A stretch of DNA of 64,000 nt from an uncultured Prevotellaceae bacterium. GTDB lineage: Bacteria > Bacteroidota > Bacteroidia > Bacteroidales > Muribaculaceae. The DNA lies in contig ONGE01000012.1 in NCBI GenBank assembly GCA_900317325.1, positions 1-64,000 on the forward strand. Direction: 5' to 3'. The position numbers and the translations under genes are program-made. Position 1 is the first letter of the stretch; the number at the start of each line of letters is the position of its first letter. This document shows, one piece after another, positions 62,212 to 64,000 of the stretch. The notes below the pieces were generated by a model. The model ran no database searches and was not told where the DNA came from. It worked only from the letters and a program-made list of their open reading frames with translations.

Positions 62212-62408
62212 TAGCTTGGGAATAAATTGAAAATATTTACATTTTTTTTGAAATCTGCTTGTTTTAGTCAAAAAGAATAAAACAATGCTAATAGTTTGCA
62301 AAATCGAATTAAATCATTTTGTTGTTTGCAATTGTAACTTTATATTTGCGCCGTTGATAATTGGGGTAAACCCTTGTATTGTAACTGATATTGAATCAAA
62401 AACGGCTT
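62212..62408. other. Gap before the TonB-type gene
   Basis: About 195 AT-rich bases, empty apart from the promoter at 62318-62348. Confidence 0.6.
62318..62348 (+). promoter_or_regulatory. Promoter of the TonB C-terminal domain gene
   Basis: TTTG at 62318-62321, a 19 bp spacer and TATATTTG at 62341-62348. Leader of about 55 bases. Confidence 0.75.
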
Positions 62409-62849
62409 ATGCTCAAACAATTACGCTTGGTATTGCTGGCTGTGTTGACATTGACCGCCGTGTTGCCGATGGCAGCGCAGGTGCGTCATGTCACTACTGT
62501 TAATCCCCTGTCCAAGCAGTCCTACATGGAGGTCTATGAGTTTGACTATGTGGACATCCAGCCCCAGTTCCCCGGTGGCGAGCGCGGCCTGATCAATTTC
62601 ATCAACAAGACGCGAGAGTACCCCTACCATGCCTATAAGAAACGCATTCAGGGTCGAGTCCTGTGCAGTTTCATTGTCGGTGTTGACGGCAAGGTGAACG
62701 ATGTGCGCGTGATAAGAGGTTCCGGCGACGACAGCCTTAACCGCGAAGCAATCCGCGTCATCGAGAAGATGCCCAAGTGGAGCGTGGGCAAGGTCGGCAA
62801 TCATGCCGTTCCCGTCCGTGTAGTGCTCCCGATCAACTTCAGGCTCTGA
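62409..62849 (+). CDS. Secreted protein with TonB C-terminal domain
   Basis: A 146-residue protein: signal peptide (about 1-22, LRLVLLAVLTLTAVLPMAAQ), then PQFPGGERGLINFIN and a TonB C-terminal domain (GRVLCSFIVGVDGKVNDVRV, LNREAIRVIEKMPKW). It lacks the proline-rich spacer and the anchor of a true TonB, so it is a periplasmic stand-alone domain, frequent in Bacteroidetes. It may bind peptidoglycan or TonB-box peptides. The start is ATG 62409; an upstream TTG (62391) is less likely. Confidence 0.86.
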   Translation: MLKQLRLVLLAVLTLTAVLPMAAQVRHVTTVNPLSKQSYMEVYEFDYVDIQPQFPGGERGLINFINKTREYPYHAYKKRIQGRVLCSFIVGVDGKVNDVRVIRGSGDDSLNREAIRVIEKMPKWSVGKVGNHAVPVRVVLPINFRL

Positions 62850-63065
62850 TCTCCTGATCCCATCCCAACATTTTCATAATCTTCACTCTAGATGAGACGT
62901 TAACTTTTACGCCTCCAGTAGTTTTGTGCCCTCAACTTTTGGGCATTATGTATTTTATTTACAAATTTTTTACTTAACTTTGTCGCGTGCATTGACCAAC
63001 TGAGCAAGTGAAGTCAAATTGTATCAATCTAAGATAGCCTTTAACCAACTGTAAACCAACGGATT
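62850..63065. other. Gap between TonB-type gene and C10 peptidase gene 2
   Basis: 216 bases. A small hairpin TGCCC/GGGCA (62927-62945) may be a weak terminator, and TAACTTTG at 62975-62982 is a -7 box for the next gene, with a leader of about 80 bases. Confidence 0.5.
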
Positions 63066-64000
63066 ATGAAAAAAATTCTGTTTCTTGCCGTACTTTTATT
63101 GGCGGCGACACAGGCTTTTGCTGGGCAAGTCAGTTTAACCCAGGCCCAAGCCAAGGCAATGCATTTCTTGCAAAGTAATAACGCTAATCGCTTGAATGGC
63201 GCACCGGTAAGCAATCTCAAGTTGTTGTATGCCGAAACCGGTGAAGCCCGCATGGCTACTCCCGCTTATTACATCTTCAACGCCGACAATTCGTTTATCA
63301 TCGTCGCCGGTGATGACCGTGCCGAGGAGATTCTGGCCTACGGTGAAGGTACCCTCGAAATGAACACCATGCCCGAGAACATGAAGTTCTGGCTCAGTTA
63401 CTATGCCAAACAGATCGAATACCTGCAGCAGAATCCCGACCTCAAGGTCCGCAAGCCCGCGTTAAGGGATGGTGTTGATATTGAACCGATGATCGAGGCC
63501 ATGTGGGATCAAGGTGCTCCCTATTATAACCAGTGCCCGGGTGCAAGTGGTACGCATGCGATGACAGGCTGTGCCACTACATCGCTGGCCCAGGTATTTT
63601 ACTTCTGGAAATCTCCCACTACCCCCACGCCTGTCATTCCCGGTTACACGACGCGTAACAAGCAGTTCACGCTCCAGGAATTGCCTTCGGTGACATTCAA
63701 CTGGGCGAACATGCTTCCAACTTATAGGTTTGGCCAATACAATGATGCCAATGCCACAGCCGTGGCCCAGTTGATGCGCTACATCGGACAAGCCGAGGAA
63801 ATGAATTACGGCGTGACTGGCAGTGATGCTTGGGAAGATGACATCGCCAGGGCATGTGATCTCTTGGGCTATCAGGAGGCTGTCCCTGTCTATAAGAGCA
63901 CGATCAACTTCGACACCGATGAGGAGACGACCTATATCAACGACGAGGACTGGCTGGCCGAAATCTTGGGCGAACTCCAGGCTGGTCGCCCGATGGTGTT
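63066..64000 (+). CDS. C10 (streptopain-type) cysteine peptidase, 3' partial
   Basis: Open from ATG 63066 to the window end (311 full codons). A signal peptide (about 1-19, ILFLAVLLLAATQAFA) is followed by the pro-domain (SLTQAQAKAMHFLQSN, FIIVAGDDRAEEILAYGEG) and the start of the C10 domain with nucleophile Cys169 in AMTGCATTSLAQVFYFWKSP. The catalytic His lies beyond the window. Related to the peptidase at 54708 in pro-domain and core but with distinct sequence; its tail (dockerin-like, Por-type or none) cannot be seen. Confidence 0.9.
   Translation, partial: MKKILFLAVLLLAATQAFAGQVSLTQAQAKAMHFLQSNNANRLNGAPVSNLKLLYAETGEARMATPAYYIFNADNSFIIVAGDDRAEEILAYGEGTLEMNTMPENMKFWLSYYAKQIEYLQQNPDLKVRKPALRDGVDIEPMIEAMWDQGAPYYNQCPGASGTHAMTGCATTSLAQVFYFWKSPTTPTPVIPGYTTRNKQFTLQELPSVTFNWANMLPTYRFGQYNDANATAVAQLMRYIGQAEEMNYGVTGSDAWEDDIARACDLLGYQEAVPVYKSTINFDTDEETTYINDEDWLAEILGELQAGRPMV

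Overview
The window looks like a chromosomal segment of a gut-type member of the Bacteroidales; a Muribaculaceae- or Prevotella-like genome is my best guess. Reasons seen in the sequence: promoters of the Bacteroidetes sigma-A type (TTTG, 19-21 bp, TAnnTTTG) precede many genes. There is a SusC/SusD pair, two C10 (streptopain-type) peptidases, GldE, DUF3078 and DUF5715 proteins, and a biosynthetic arginine decarboxylase. Coding density is high and GC is moderately high. Family names come from recognising motifs by eye; no database search was run.

Layout. 1-1.7 kb: 3' part of a large secreted repeat protein whose C-terminal tail looks broken. 1.8-5.6 kb: pyrG and yidC. 5.7-11.7 kb: a co-directional run of envelope genes (TM2 protein, GH25 muramidase, three unknown secreted proteins, a DUF3078 barrel, a C69 dipeptidase). 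11.9-25 kb: housekeeping and envelope genes (phosphoethanolamine-transferase-like enzyme, TraB/GumN protein, gldE, YkvA protein, rplU-rpmA, truA, speA, a dockerin-tailed secreted protein, class II fba). 25.1-33.3 kb: a tRNA-Pro(GGG), a GH53 endo-galactanase, an EamA permease, aroB, a HAD phosphatase, an M15-like DUF5715 lipoprotein, an LMW phosphatase and a GH20 hexosaminidase. 33.4-35.8 kb: small unknown genes and a broken phage-portal-like gene around an AT-rich S41 peptidase gene, probably a decayed mobile element. 35.9-53.6 kb: the accessory highlight, a SusC/SusD locus with two surface lipoproteins, then a GHL10 family hydrolase, a CotH-kinase protein, two tandem paralogous secreted proteins and a phosphodiester glycosidase. 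53.7-64 kb: cutC, a dockerin-tailed C10 peptidase, a miaA / AI-2E permease / xth group, DUF4250, an RluA-type synthase, a TonB C-terminal-domain protein and a second C10 peptidase cut by the window end.

The most interesting theme is a set of seven secreted proteins that all end in a duplicated dockerin-type calcium-loop module. They are at 22060, 43822, 46508, 48289, 49857, 51239 and 54708. Twelve of twelve loops in the six proteins from 43.8 kb onward carry the same Ile-Ala pair at the positions that set partner choice in clostridial dockerins, which suggests one shared docking partner. No cohesin is recognisable here, so the partner is unknown; the lipoproteins of the adjacent SusC/SusD locus are candidates. 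A second theme is that many intergenic gaps hold short repeated or palindromic motifs, each gap with its own motif. They include two related long hairpins (14.8 and 54.5 kb) and an 11-unit heptamer array (59.5 kb).
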